From a virus, in IMG/VR virus record IMGVR_UViG_3300037294_000399, positions 32,308-96,307 of that record: DNA of 64,000 bases, one strand, 5' to 3'. Below the pieces are notes generated by a model that did not search any database, was not told the origin of the DNA, and saw only the letters and a list, made by a program, of their open reading frames with translations. Below are positions 33,953-40,817 of this stretch, piece by piece. The position numbers and the translations under genes were made by a program. How positions within the stretch are numbered: position 1 is the stretch's first letter; each line of letters opens with the position of its first letter.

Positions 33953-34038
33953 AAAAATTCATTATTTTTCATAATAATGGGTAACTATTGAAGAAATAAT
34001 ATATAAACTCATAATTTGGAGTTGTAATTTATTTGTAG

Positions 34039-34046
34039 TACCTTTG
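34039..34046 (+). promoter_or_regulatory. promoter -7 box TACCTTTG
   Basis: TGTAGTACCTTTGTATC upstream of the glycosyltransferase gene. Confidence 0.85.
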
Positions 34047-34068
34047 TATCAACTTTAAAATTATATGA

Positions 34069-35385
34069 ATGAAATTTTTAGACAAACTTAAAAACATTTT
34101 CTTGTATTTTGGAAAATACAAAACACATTCAGAAGGTGTGATTATCGCTTGTTATTACAACCCAAGAAACAATCCTTACAGATTAATTGCATTCAACAAA
34201 TTTTACAAATCAATCAAACACCTTAACCACAGGATAGTGGAATGTGTTATTGGTGATTCAGAAGCACAATTGCCTCAAACAGAATTTATCACTAGAGTTT
34301 CAACAAACACCACTTTATGGCATAAAGAATCGCTATTGAATGGTCTTATATCTAAATTACCTACAAATTTTAAATATGTTTTTTGGGTAGATGCAGATGT
34401 AATATTCACCAATAAAAATTGGATGGTTGATGCAGTAGCTGAATTACAACCATCTAAAAACAGAATGGTTCAGTTATTTGAATATTGTATTCATTTGGGC
34501 CAAGATGAAACTAAACCTAGTTTTGCTGTTGAATATGAACGTCCAGTTGTTGATGAACCAAAAAGAAGACACCCTAAAATGTGGAGAAGCTTCGGTGCTA
34601 ATTTTGCAACTACTAATTATTCAGATGATGAAAATTATGACCGTCATGGTCATGTTGGTTTTGCTTGGGGTGTAAGACGTAGTGTTGTGGATGCTATGCC
34701 ATTGTATGACAAAGCACTTATTGGTGGGGCCGACCATATTATGGCACATGCGGCTGCTGGTCATGTTAACCATAAATGTATCTGTAAGTCATTTACTGAT
34801 GATATCTATGCGATAAGTGTATGGTCAGAACAGTTTAGAAGAGTTGTTGGGCAAAGAATTGGTTATGTTAAAGGTGATTTGTATCACATTTGGCATGGTG
34901 ATGTTGCTAAACGCCAATATTTAAAACGTATACAAGACTTTACATCAACAGCAAAAGAAATCACTGAGAAGGATGAGAATGGTTTGTATGTTACTGACAA
35001 AGATGAATATGTAAAACAATATATGGAACACCGTGAGAACACTGGTGGTACTGAAACGCATGTTCAAGAACCTGTGGTTAAAAAAGTAGTTCATGTGATG
35101 AAGAAAAACAAATTACCTAAAAATAAACCAACCAAAAAACAAATTGAATCTAAGCGTATTGAGTTGAGAAACCAATACCCTAATAATGATGATTCATTCA
35201 TTGAATCAATGTTGATTGGTTATATGACTGACTCTACTTTGATTGGTGGTATGATGGGTGGAAACCTTATGGGTGCTGCTATCGGTGATATGTTAAATAC
35301 TACCGACCAAGTTTTTGATAGTGGTTTCGGTGGCGGTGCTGGTAGTTCATGGGAAGACGACAAAAACGCAGAAAACTTTTCATAA
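34069..35385 (+). CDS. glycosyltransferase-like protein (GT-A fold)
   Basis: 438 residues. Residues 20-285 look like a GT-A domain: VIIACYYNPRNNPYRL, then YVFWVDADVIFTN with a DxD metal motif near 113, GFAWGVRRSV and a GGADHIMAHA segment. The last 100 residues are a Lys-rich linker and a Gly-rich hydrophobic tail (IGGMMGGNLMGAAIGDML). May glycosylate DNA, virion proteins or a host surface; the acceptor is unknown. Confidence 0.75.
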   Translation: MKFLDKLKNIFLYFGKYKTHSEGVIIACYYNPRNNPYRLIAFNKFYKSIKHLNHRIVECVIGDSEAQLPQTEFITRVSTNTTLWHKESLLNGLISKLPTNFKYVFWVDADVIFTNKNWMVDAVAELQPSKNRMVQLFEYCIHLGQDETKPSFAVEYERPVVDEPKRRHPKMWRSFGANFATTNYSDDENYDRHGHVGFAWGVRRSVVDAMPLYDKALIGGADHIMAHAAAGHVNHKCICKSFTDDIYAISVWSEQFRRVVGQRIGYVKGDLYHIWHGDVAKRQYLKRIQDFTSTAKEITEKDENGLYVTDKDEYVKQYMEHRENTGGTETHVQEPVVKKVVHVMKKNKLPKNKPTKKQIESKRIELRNQYPNNDDSFIESMLIGYMTDSTLIGGMMGGNLMGAAIGDMLNTTDQVFDSGFGGGAGSSWEDDKNAENFS

Positions 35386-35534
35386 TGACTATTACTGCAC
35401 TGTCTGACACACATAACCAACACAACAATATTCCCAGCAAATATTTAGCTGGGGGTGTATTTTTGAACGCTAGCGTTTTGAATGCTAGATATGTAATGAG
35501 TAATTTACCACATGAAATTGAAATAACAAAATAA
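35385..35534 (+). pseudogene. remnant of a metallophosphoesterase
   Basis: 49 codons: MTITALSDTHNQHNNIP carries the first metal motif (SDTHNQH) of calcineurin-like enzymes, then LAGGVFLNASVLNARYVMSN. The remaining metal sites are missing, so the middle appears deleted. Confidence 0.6.
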
Positions 35535-35535
35535 T

Positions 35536-35892
35536 ATGATTGATAGAATTAAAAAACACATTATTGATAGAATTAAAAAACACATTATTGAACGAGATGC
35601 TATTATAGTTGAATTAAAAACTATTATGGGTCATTGTGATGATAGCCCAATTAACTTGGATTTCATCGACAAAAAATGGTTGGTAAATGATGATGAACTC
35701 CATCTTCAAGTTGATGATGAAGATTTAGAAGATAACTATTATGGTTATGAGATTTCATCTATGGGAGCCAAAGGTGAAGATTTCTTCATGGGTGATAAAG
35801 ATGGTTACACCTATGTGATGGGACATACTGGTGATTGGGAACAAACGCAAGTGTTTATATTGACAACAAAAAACAAAGTTGAATATGAGTAA
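35536..35892 (+). CDS. hypothetical acidic protein with duplicated start
   Basis: 118 residues. A perfect 27-bp tandem repeat (35539-35592) duplicates the segment IDRIKKHII at the N-terminus. The rest is acidic (DDEDLEDNYYGYEIS, GYTYVMGHTGDWEQ). Not recognised. Confidence 0.65.
   Translation: MIDRIKKHIIDRIKKHIIERDAIIVELKTIMGHCDDSPINLDFIDKKWLVNDDELHLQVDDEDLEDNYYGYEISSMGAKGEDFFMGDKDGYTYVMGHTGDWEQTQVFILTTKNKVEYE
35539..35592 (+). repeat. 27-bp tandem duplication
   Basis: Two consecutive exact copies of a 27-base unit at the start of the gene at 35536; adds nine residues in frame. Confidence 0.8.
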
Positions 35893-36174
35893 TAAAAAAC
35901 AACAGATGAAAAAGAAATATTAACCTGTGAGTGTCACTCAACCGACCATCAAGTTATAATTCTTTATAGTGAAGATGAATTAGATAATGGTAGCAAATAT
36001 CCAATGTGTTATTTCCGTATTCATTTAAACAAAAAACCATTTTGGTAAAGAGTTAAATACGGAATCAAATATATTTTTGGGTATAAATGCAACTATGGTG
36101 CATTTGATGAATTTATCTTTAACCCAAAAGATGCGAACAAATTACAAGAATTAGTAGATTACTTAAATAAATAA
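35885..36174 (+). pseudogene. small phage protein with a frameshift and an in-frame TAA
   Basis: ATG AGT AAT AAA AAA opens at 35885; one extra A in the six-A run (35893-35898) would join it to EKEILTCECHSTDHQVIILY. The frame then meets TAA at 36046 (KKPFW-stop-RVKYGIKYIFGYK) and stays open to 36174. A Lys codon is the obvious expectation at the stop. Restored length is about 96 residues. Confidence 0.6.
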
Positions 36175-36176
36175 AT

Positions 36177-36404
36177 ATGACTAGTAGAGACTTCGCATTC
36201 TGGCTTCAAGGTTTCTTTGAAGTAGCTAACCCAATTACTATCGGTAGCAAAGAAACCGATATGATTAAAAAACACTTGAACCTTGTGTTTAAGCATGAGA
36301 TTGACCCAAGCATGGGTGGTCCAGAACATCAAGCTGAATTAAATGAAATTCATAAACCACAATTTCCTATGAGGGACAGTGATGGTTCAGTTTTAAGGTG
36401 TTAA
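36177..36404 (+). CDS. hypothetical phage protein
   Basis: 75 residues, MTSRDFAFWLQGFFEVANPI...DMIKKHLNLVFKHEIDPSM. Intact despite its broken neighbour. Looks like a widespread small phage protein; role unknown. Confidence 0.72.
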   Translation: MTSRDFAFWLQGFFEVANPITIGSKETDMIKKHLNLVFKHEIDPSMGGPEHQAELNEIHKPQFPMRDSDGSVLRC

Positions 36405-36457
36405 ATAAAAAACAAAAAAAATGATACAAAATACTTGCATTTTTAAAAAAGAGTTAG

Positions 36458-36465
36458 TACCTTTG
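36458..36465 (+). promoter_or_regulatory. promoter -7 box TACCTTTG
   Basis: TTAGTACCTTTGTATC, TTGCA 20 bp upstream; drives the untranslated 36.5-38.3 kb RNA region. Confidence 0.85.
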
Positions 36466-37024
36466 TATCATATTAATCACATATAGAAAGACAAACAAGT
36501 AATAAGTTAGTTACAATACTACAAGAGGTGTTATGTTTGTTAAGTAAGATAAGTTGTAAACTTAACTGTAGAAAGAATGTAAGTCTCATAAGGTAATTTG
36601 AGCAAAGTTTTATAAGGGTGTTAAGCTAGGCGGTGTATGAGGGTTTGGGCTCATATAACTTATACATTCTTGGTGATATGTGATTTATTAAAATATTTGT
36701 TCAAAGTCAACAAGTAGTGTTAACCACACTGATACCAGTAAGGTCTGGTGCGTGATATTAGGCTTAGCAGCTGAGATGTAATCAAAACTTATGAACTTGG
36801 TATGTTCAGACACTATAGTCAAACACAAATGGCGTTTGTTGATTAGAGGTAGCACTTAGTCGGCTAGACCGAAAATAGTAGGGAGTACGAGTTCCTAAAG
36901 AGGTGAAATATCCTCGTGCATGTACGCTACTCATCGTGTTGTGACGATGGCAAATATTAGACAAGTGGTGGAAAAACTGAGCTGGCTTCGTAGGGAGCGG
37001 TGGTTCTAGGAGAATCTTAAATCA

Positions 37025-37124
37025 GTAGACACAATAACGGCTGGAGGTGTGGGCAAATCTCATTAAATACCCAATCCGAGCGTGGCTAGCTTGGCGGTGC
37101 TGGTTCAAATCCAGTCTTGTCTAC
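37025..37124 (+). tRNA. tRNA-like unit, expanded (100 nt)
   Basis: GTAGACA (37025-37031) pairs perfectly with TGTCTAC (37118-37124), and a T-arm CTGG-TTCAAAT-CCAG sits inside, but two extra bases separate T-stem and acceptor and I cannot place a canonical D-arm or anticodon. Confidence 0.45.
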
Positions 37125-37184
37125 AAAAACCGTTCGGGAGGAAGAATGATTGGATTTTCTTTTGTTTAACGTGTTAGCTTAAAA

Positions 37185-37289
37185 TTGGAGAGGTGTACAA
37201 CTCAAAGAGGAGGTTACTAACATTTAGAAAGAAAGTTATTCGCTGAGGGCATGACCTAGAGATTGCGGGTTCGAGTCCCGTTCTCCCCA
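37185..37289 (+). tRNA. tRNA-like unit, expanded (105 nt)
   Basis: T-arm GCGGG-TTCGAGT-CCCGT followed by TCTCCCC; TTGGAGA upstream pairs over five of seven positions. The middle is about 30 bases longer than a normal tRNA and its anticodon arm is unclear. Confidence 0.4.
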
Positions 37290-37366
37290 CAAAACCTATA
37301 ATGACACAATAGAATAGGTTGTGTACTGATAGAGATGCAGTTACGATTTTTTAATTGTAAATATCT

Positions 37367-37391
37367 TGACAACTAGGAAAGACTAGTGAAT
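37367..37391 (+). repeat. conserved hairpin before a tRNA-like unit, copy 1
   Basis: TGACAACTAGGAAAGACTAG: stem ACTAG/CTAGT with loop GAAAGA. Repeated at 37781 just before another tRNA 5' end, so it may be a processing signal. Confidence 0.7.
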
Positions 37392-37392
37392 T

Positions 37393-37483
37393 GGTTAGCT
37401 TGGATAGAAGGTCGGTTCGACTCCGAAGGAAGGTGTTGGCACGGGTAGCTCCCTGTAGAGAGGTTCGAGTCCTCTCCTAATCA
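37393..37483 (+). tRNA. tRNA-like unit (91 nt)
   Basis: GGTTAGC (37393) against CCTAATC (37476) pairs six of seven; T-arm AGAGG-TTCGAGT-CCTCT is perfect. A second T-arm-like stem (TCGG-TTCGACT-CCGA) lies inside; if it is the anticodon arm the anticodon would be CGA (Ser), with a long variable arm. Confidence 0.4.
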
Positions 37484-37780
37484 CAAATCAACAGCATCTT
37501 GGGGAGATTTGTATCTTATTTCCTCTTGACGAAAACCAATAACACGGGGTACGCTTTCAGTGTGAGGCAACTAGTCGGTAGAAACATGATGGTCTGGATT
37601 TGAACGAAACATCTCTTGTGGGGGTTTGGTTGGTGAGAAAGCTTAACGGCTTTGAAGGTACTTAACTGGCTAAGAACATCAAACAAGAGGAGCCAGAGAG
37701 TTTTACGTTGACGAGGTTTACAAAGGCAAAGCTTGTTTTCGGTGATGTGTGACAGAACCGATGGTAGAAGGGAAAACCTC

Positions 37781-37805
37781 TGACGACTAGGAAAGACTAG
37801 TAATT
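37781..37805 (+). repeat. conserved hairpin before a tRNA, copy 2
   Basis: TGACGACTAGGAAAGACTAG, same stem-loop as 37367, ending one or two bases before the Leu-type tRNA. Confidence 0.7.
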
Positions 37806-37806
37806 T

Positions 37807-37904
37807 GCGAGAGTGGCGAAGTGGTAAACGCTAAGGTCTTTAGCCCGAAGTACAAGGGAACAACTAGGGACTGGGTGTCGGTGGTTCGAGTCCACCCTCT
37901 CGCA
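37807..37904 (+). tRNA. Leu-type tRNA with a ~15-25 nt insertion
   Basis: Acceptor GCGAGAG/CTCTCGC is perfect, the D-arm (GGCGAAGTGGTAAACGC) is Leu-type, and T-arm GGTGG-TTCGAGT-CCACC is perfect. The anticodon region begins TTTAG (TAG likely) but its 3' stem is displaced; the stretch CCCGAAGTACAAGGGAACAA looks inserted. Confidence 0.6.
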
Positions 37905-37931
37905 CAAAATTGGGGAATAGCAACATGAAGG

Positions 37932-37984
37932 TCGGCAAACTTTCAGACGGTTATAATCCTTTCTATCACGTTTAGCTTTGCCGA
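37932..37984. repeat. inverted repeat in the tRNA spacer
   Basis: TCGGCAAA (37932) and TTTGCCGA (37977) can pair around a 37-base loop. Confidence 0.5.
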
Positions 37985-38001
37985 GCGACATAGTGATAGT
38001 T

Positions 38002-38073
38002 GATTCATTAGTAGAGTGGGCACTATGGCGGGATTTTAGCCCGCAGACGCTGGTTCGAATCCAGTATGAGTTT
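38002..38073 (+). tRNA. tRNA-Lys-like (anticodon TTT)
   Basis: Normal size. Acceptor GATTCAT/ATGAGTT (two GU pairs), D-stem AGT/ACT, perfect anticodon stem GCGGG/CCCGC with loop ATTTTAG, T-arm GCTGG/CCAGT. Confidence 0.75.
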
Positions 38074-38131
38074 CTAGGTTATATTATTAAAGCGACATTG
38101 ATGTGAGTAATCATGTGAGGCACACATAAAA

Positions 38132-38159
38132 CAGTACCAATGAAAACATTGTGGTGATA
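38132..38159 (+). repeat. CAGTACCAAT hairpin element, copy 1
   Basis: CAGTACCAAT...ATTGTGGTGATA folds as ACC-AATG/CATT-GT-GGT. A related copy is found inside the tRNA at 38184. Confidence 0.55.
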
Positions 38160-38183
38160 GACCACCATGTAGTATAACCACAT

Positions 38184-38282
38184 ATATCGTTAGTTCAATG
38201 GTAGAATACCGAAATGGGAACACATCGGAAGATGCAGTACCAATCGCTTGCGGTGACATAGGTTCGATTCCTATACGATGTA
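38184..38282 (+). tRNA. tRNA with an inserted hairpin in the anticodon loop (99 nt)
   Basis: Acceptor ATATCGT/ACGATGT and T-arm ATAGG-TTCGATT-CCTAT are perfect and the D-arm is normal. After CCGAA-ATGGGAA (anticodon GGG, Pro, by position) about 30 extra bases occur before the expected 3' stem. The insert ends with CAGTACCAAT..GCGGTGACA, copy 2 of the spacer element. Confidence 0.55.
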
Positions 38283-38301
38283 CAACTAATTAATAAAAAT
38301 T

Positions 38302-38832
38302 ATGATTACTGAAATTGAGTATAAAAAAGCTTTGAAAATTGTTGCTGATTATCGAAAACAAATAAAAGACGCTAAACCTAAAGAATGTAAACACTACAAT
38401 ACAGATTGGAACGTTGAAGAGCAAAGATTTATTTGCCCAGATTGTGGAAATAAATGTTCTCACCCCTTATTAATCGGACTTTTTTAATTTCACTAGTACT
38501 AAGGTACAAAATTCTTCTTTATCTTTGCTCTGCGAGGAACAAACGAAGGTGAATATTATACCGAAGTTTGTAAAATGTGCCAGCGCTGGTCATTTTTACT
38601 TAAAATAAGATTTTGTAATAAAACTTTAATGCCTTATAAATTTGAAATATTACTAGAGACAACGCATTCACCTAATATAATTTTTAATACTGAAATTGAA
38701 AATAAACAAATTTTTAAACCATCAAAATATAAACCTTTAAATAAATTTAGTGGGTGGAATGAATGTTTTAACGTAAATATCGCAGAAAATTTGATAGAAC
38801 TAATAACGAAAAAAATAAAACATGGCAAATAA
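38302..38832 (+). pseudogene. broken zinc-ribbon gene joined to a T5orf172 endonuclease tail
   Basis: Residues from MITEIEYKKALKIVADYRKQ to RFICPDCGNKCSHP, then three in-frame stops (38485-38505), then the same frame again with EYYTEVCKMCQRWSFLL, the second CxxC of the zinc ribbon. From about 38620 the sequence changes to LMPYKFEILLETTHSP...GWNECFNVN, which matches the end of the GIY-YIG/T5orf172 domain at 38929-39879. So an endonuclease remnant has replaced the gene's end. Confidence 0.65.
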
Positions 38833-38932
38833 AAAAATTTGTACCAATAAGAAAGCATACTTTGAGTATTTCATTCTAGAGAAACACACTGCTGGTATCC
38901 AACTACAAGGTTCAGAAGTTAAAGAAAATTAA
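38822..38932 (+). pseudogene. smpB: orphan head of smpB
   Basis: 36 codons, ending HTAGIQLQGSEVKEN, align with the first 34 residues of the full SmpB at 40310 (VSGIVLVGSEVKS) but are clearly diverged. It breaks at the conserved GSEVK codons and abuts the stop of the minus-strand endonuclease. Confidence 0.85.
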
Positions 38933-39879
38933 TTTAATTGTTTATTACAATAGTTTAAAATTTCTGGTTTATCTTTTATATAATAACACTCACCCATACC
39001 ATGGAATTTTATAGTCGGGGTGTATTTAATTTTTTTAAAATACCTGTGTAACGCTTTTTCTATGTTAAACACTAATTCTGGTTCAGCTTCATGTGTTAAT
39101 ATTATATCATATTTATAAGGCATATGTTTATTACTAGGGTATCTTCCTTTTAAGTTGTTTATTGTTATACCTATTTTAATGAATTCTTCAGTATCATTAT
39201 AACATTTAATAATATATAACATTGGTTTAGCCTTTATGTTTTTAGATATAATATTTTTCCAACTTGATAGTGAAAAACTATGTGAATTATTAATTGCTTT
39301 TTTAGACACCGTTATATAACCACATTTACGGCAACCACAACCTTTTAAATGCATATTAGGTGTTTGTTCAAAGTCACCATGTATTGGACAAATAATTGTG
39401 ATATTAACTTTACTATTTAAATAAATAATTTTAGAATAATTATATTTATCGCTATGAACTTTTTCGGCTTTTAATATGAACTCATTATTTGATGTGGTTC
39501 TATCCTCATTAAAACACTTCCAACAACCAACACCACTAATATGAGAACTTGGTGTTTGTTCAAATTTATCATGTATTGGGCAAATTATTTTAATTTTTTC
39601 ATAACAATTTTTATAATCTACCAATGAATAATTAAATTTATTTTTATGAACTATATTACATTTATTAATAAATTCTTCATTAGTTAAACCTTTTCCAGAA
39701 CATTTAATACAACCATTACCTTTTAAATGGTTATGTACTAATTGTTCAAAAACACCATGTTCAGAACAAATTATTTTAACGTTAGTTCTTTTATTAATAT
39801 AGTTAACTTTTGAATAATCATATTTATCACCATGTATTAATTTAGCTTTTGAAATAAAATTTTCAGTTTTATTTTCCAT
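38929..39879 (-). CDS. homing endonuclease: DUF723-type repeats plus T5orf172 GIY-YIG domain
   Basis: 316 residues. Four zinc-type repeats (HGDKYDYSKVNYINKRTNVKI..CSEHGVFEQ..., to about residue 195) precede a T5orf172-like nuclease (LYIIKCYNDTEEFIKIGITI...RYPSNKHMPYKYDIILTHEA, FNIEKALHRYFKK). The repeats match those of the 12127 protein, whose nuclease domain is unrelated, so the DNA-reading module is shared between nuclease types. Sits between a broken and a complete smpB. Confidence 0.85.
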   Translation of the reverse strand: MENKTENFISKAKLIHGDKYDYSKVNYINKRTNVKIICSEHGVFEQLVHNHLKGNGCIKCSGKGLTNEEFINKCNIVHKNKFNYSLVDYKNCYEKIKIICPIHDKFEQTPSSHISGVGCWKCFNEDRTTSNNEFILKAEKVHSDKYNYSKIIYLNSKVNITIICPIHGDFEQTPNMHLKGCGCRKCGYITVSKKAINNSHSFSLSSWKNIISKNIKAKPMLYIIKCYNDTEEFIKIGITINNLKGRYPSNKHMPYKYDIILTHEAEPELVFNIEKALHRYFKKIKYTPTIKFHGMGECYYIKDKPEILNYCNKQLN

Positions 39880-40027
39880 TTTTTAAAGTGTTAAAATGTT
39901 CAATTAATAACCATTCGAAGAATTTACTCTTATTATTAATTACATCTAAATGAATTATTAATTCATTAGGAATCTGGATACTTATGGTTTGTTTTCTCTC
40001 TTTTGGTGATAATTTGTCTTTTTTCAT
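39869..40027 (-). CDS. ribbon-helix-helix protein coupled to the endonuclease
   Basis: 52 residues: MKKDKLSPKERKQTISIQIP then LDVINNKSKFFEWLLIEHFN. Overlaps the endonuclease start by 11 bases. Same place and pattern as 13038-13190. Confidence 0.75.
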   Translation of the reverse strand: MKKDKLSPKERKQTISIQIPNELIIHLDVINNKSKFFEWLLIEHFNTLKNGK

Positions 40028-40040
40028 AATATTTTGTTTG

Positions 40041-40058
40041 TATACATATAAATATCAT
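40041..40058 (-). promoter_or_regulatory. AT-rich upstream element (late-type candidate)
   Basis: On the minus strand ATGATATTTATATGTATAC before the RHH gene. Confidence 0.35.
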
Positions 40059-40103
40059 GAAACAATGAAAACGGTGAAAAAACCGTAAAATAATTAAATT
40101 ATT

Positions 40104-40232
40104 TTACTTTTTGTTAATATAATTTTTTAAAAGACTAACTAATAACTGAGTACGGTTATAATTACCTTCTTTTACTTTTTTAATTAACTCTGTTGGAAGG
40201 GTGATGTTGAGTTTAGTTGTATCTGTTTTCAT
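40104..40232 (-). CDS. second ribbon-helix-helix protein of the cassette
   Basis: 42 residues: MKTDTTKLNITLPTELIKKV then EGNYNRTQLLVSLLKNYI. Homologue of 13261-13398 in the NAMPT cassette; the two cassettes therefore share a three-gene layout. Confidence 0.7.
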   Translation of the reverse strand: MKTDTTKLNITLPTELIKKVKEGNYNRTQLLVSLLKNYINKK

Positions 40233-40295
40233 AAATATAAATATAGTTATAAAAATTAAATAAGTAAATAAATTGTATAATTAGAAATTATTTAG

Positions 40296-40303
40296 TACCT
40301 TTG
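40296..40303 (+). promoter_or_regulatory. promoter -7 box TACCTTTG
   Basis: TTTAGTACCTTTGTATATTATG, only six bases before the smpB ATG. Confidence 0.88.
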
Positions 40304-40309
40304 TATATT

Positions 40310-40753
40310 ATGAAAGTTATTTTAACTAATCGCAAAGCGAGATTTGAGTATGAGATTATCGAAACTTTTGTATCGGGAATCGTCTTGGTTGGGTCTGAGG
40401 TAAAGAGTATCAAGGCTGGTAAGGTTTCTATTGTTGAGGCTTATTGTTTCATCTCCAATGGTGAGTTGTTTATCAAAGGCATGCACATTGCTGAACATAA
40501 AGAAGGTGGTAAACATAACAATCATTTGCCGCTAAGAGATAGAAAGCTTCTTATGAATAAAAAAGAAATCTTTAAGTTAGATAAAAGTTTATCACAAAAG
40601 GGCTTGACTATTGTACCTATTGAAGTTATAATATCGAACACTGGGTTCGTCAAGGTTAACATTGGTTTGGGTAAAGGTAAACACTTATACGATAAAAAAC
40701 AGTCCATCAAAGAAAAAGACTTAAAAAGAGATTTAGAAAGAAACACTGATTAA
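40310..40753 (+). CDS. smpB: SmpB, tmRNA-binding protein
   Basis: 147 residues, normal length. ILTNRKARFEYEIIETFVSGIVLVGSEVKSIKAGKVSI, EAYCFISNGELFIKGMHIAEH, then RDRKLLMNKKEI and a basic tail (YDKKQSIKEKDLKRDLERN) follow the SmpB order. SmpB carries tmRNA to stalled ribosomes and its tail probes the mRNA channel. A tmRNA gene was not found in the window, so the phage protein may use host tmRNA or a phage RNA outside. Start at ATG 40310 gives a very short leader. Confidence 0.95.
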   Translation: MKVILTNRKARFEYEIIETFVSGIVLVGSEVKSIKAGKVSIVEAYCFISNGELFIKGMHIAEHKEGGKHNNHLPLRDRKLLMNKKEIFKLDKSLSQKGLTIVPIEVIISNTGFVKVNIGLGKGKHLYDKKQSIKEKDLKRDLERNTD

Positions 40754-40779
40754 TATTTTTTAAAACCAAATATATTCAT

Positions 40780-40787
40780 TACCTTTA
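40780..40787 (+). promoter_or_regulatory. promoter -7 box TACCTTTA
   Basis: CATTACCTTTACATAAC before the sigma factor gene. Confidence 0.7.
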
Positions 40788-40817
40788 CATAACATTAACT
40801 AAAAATATAAATTACTT

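Larger units (their letters stand above)
36475..38295 (+). ncRNA. untranslated tRNA/structured-RNA region
   Basis: About 1.8 kb with no credible ORF. It contains at least seven T-arms of the TTCRANT type, three well-formed acceptor pairs and many short hairpins, but only one unit has normal tRNA size. The first 550 bases (36475-37024) contain hairpins and no T-arm I can pair; a TAAG-TTGTAAA-CTTA stem near 36552 looks like a Tyr-type anticodon arm. Likely one long precursor RNA cut into pieces. Confidence 0.55.

Noticed and set aside
36475-37124. tmRNA gene near smpB
   Set aside because: No tmRNA-like 5' end, no resume codon with an Ala-rich tag, and the acceptor found does not match tmRNA ends.
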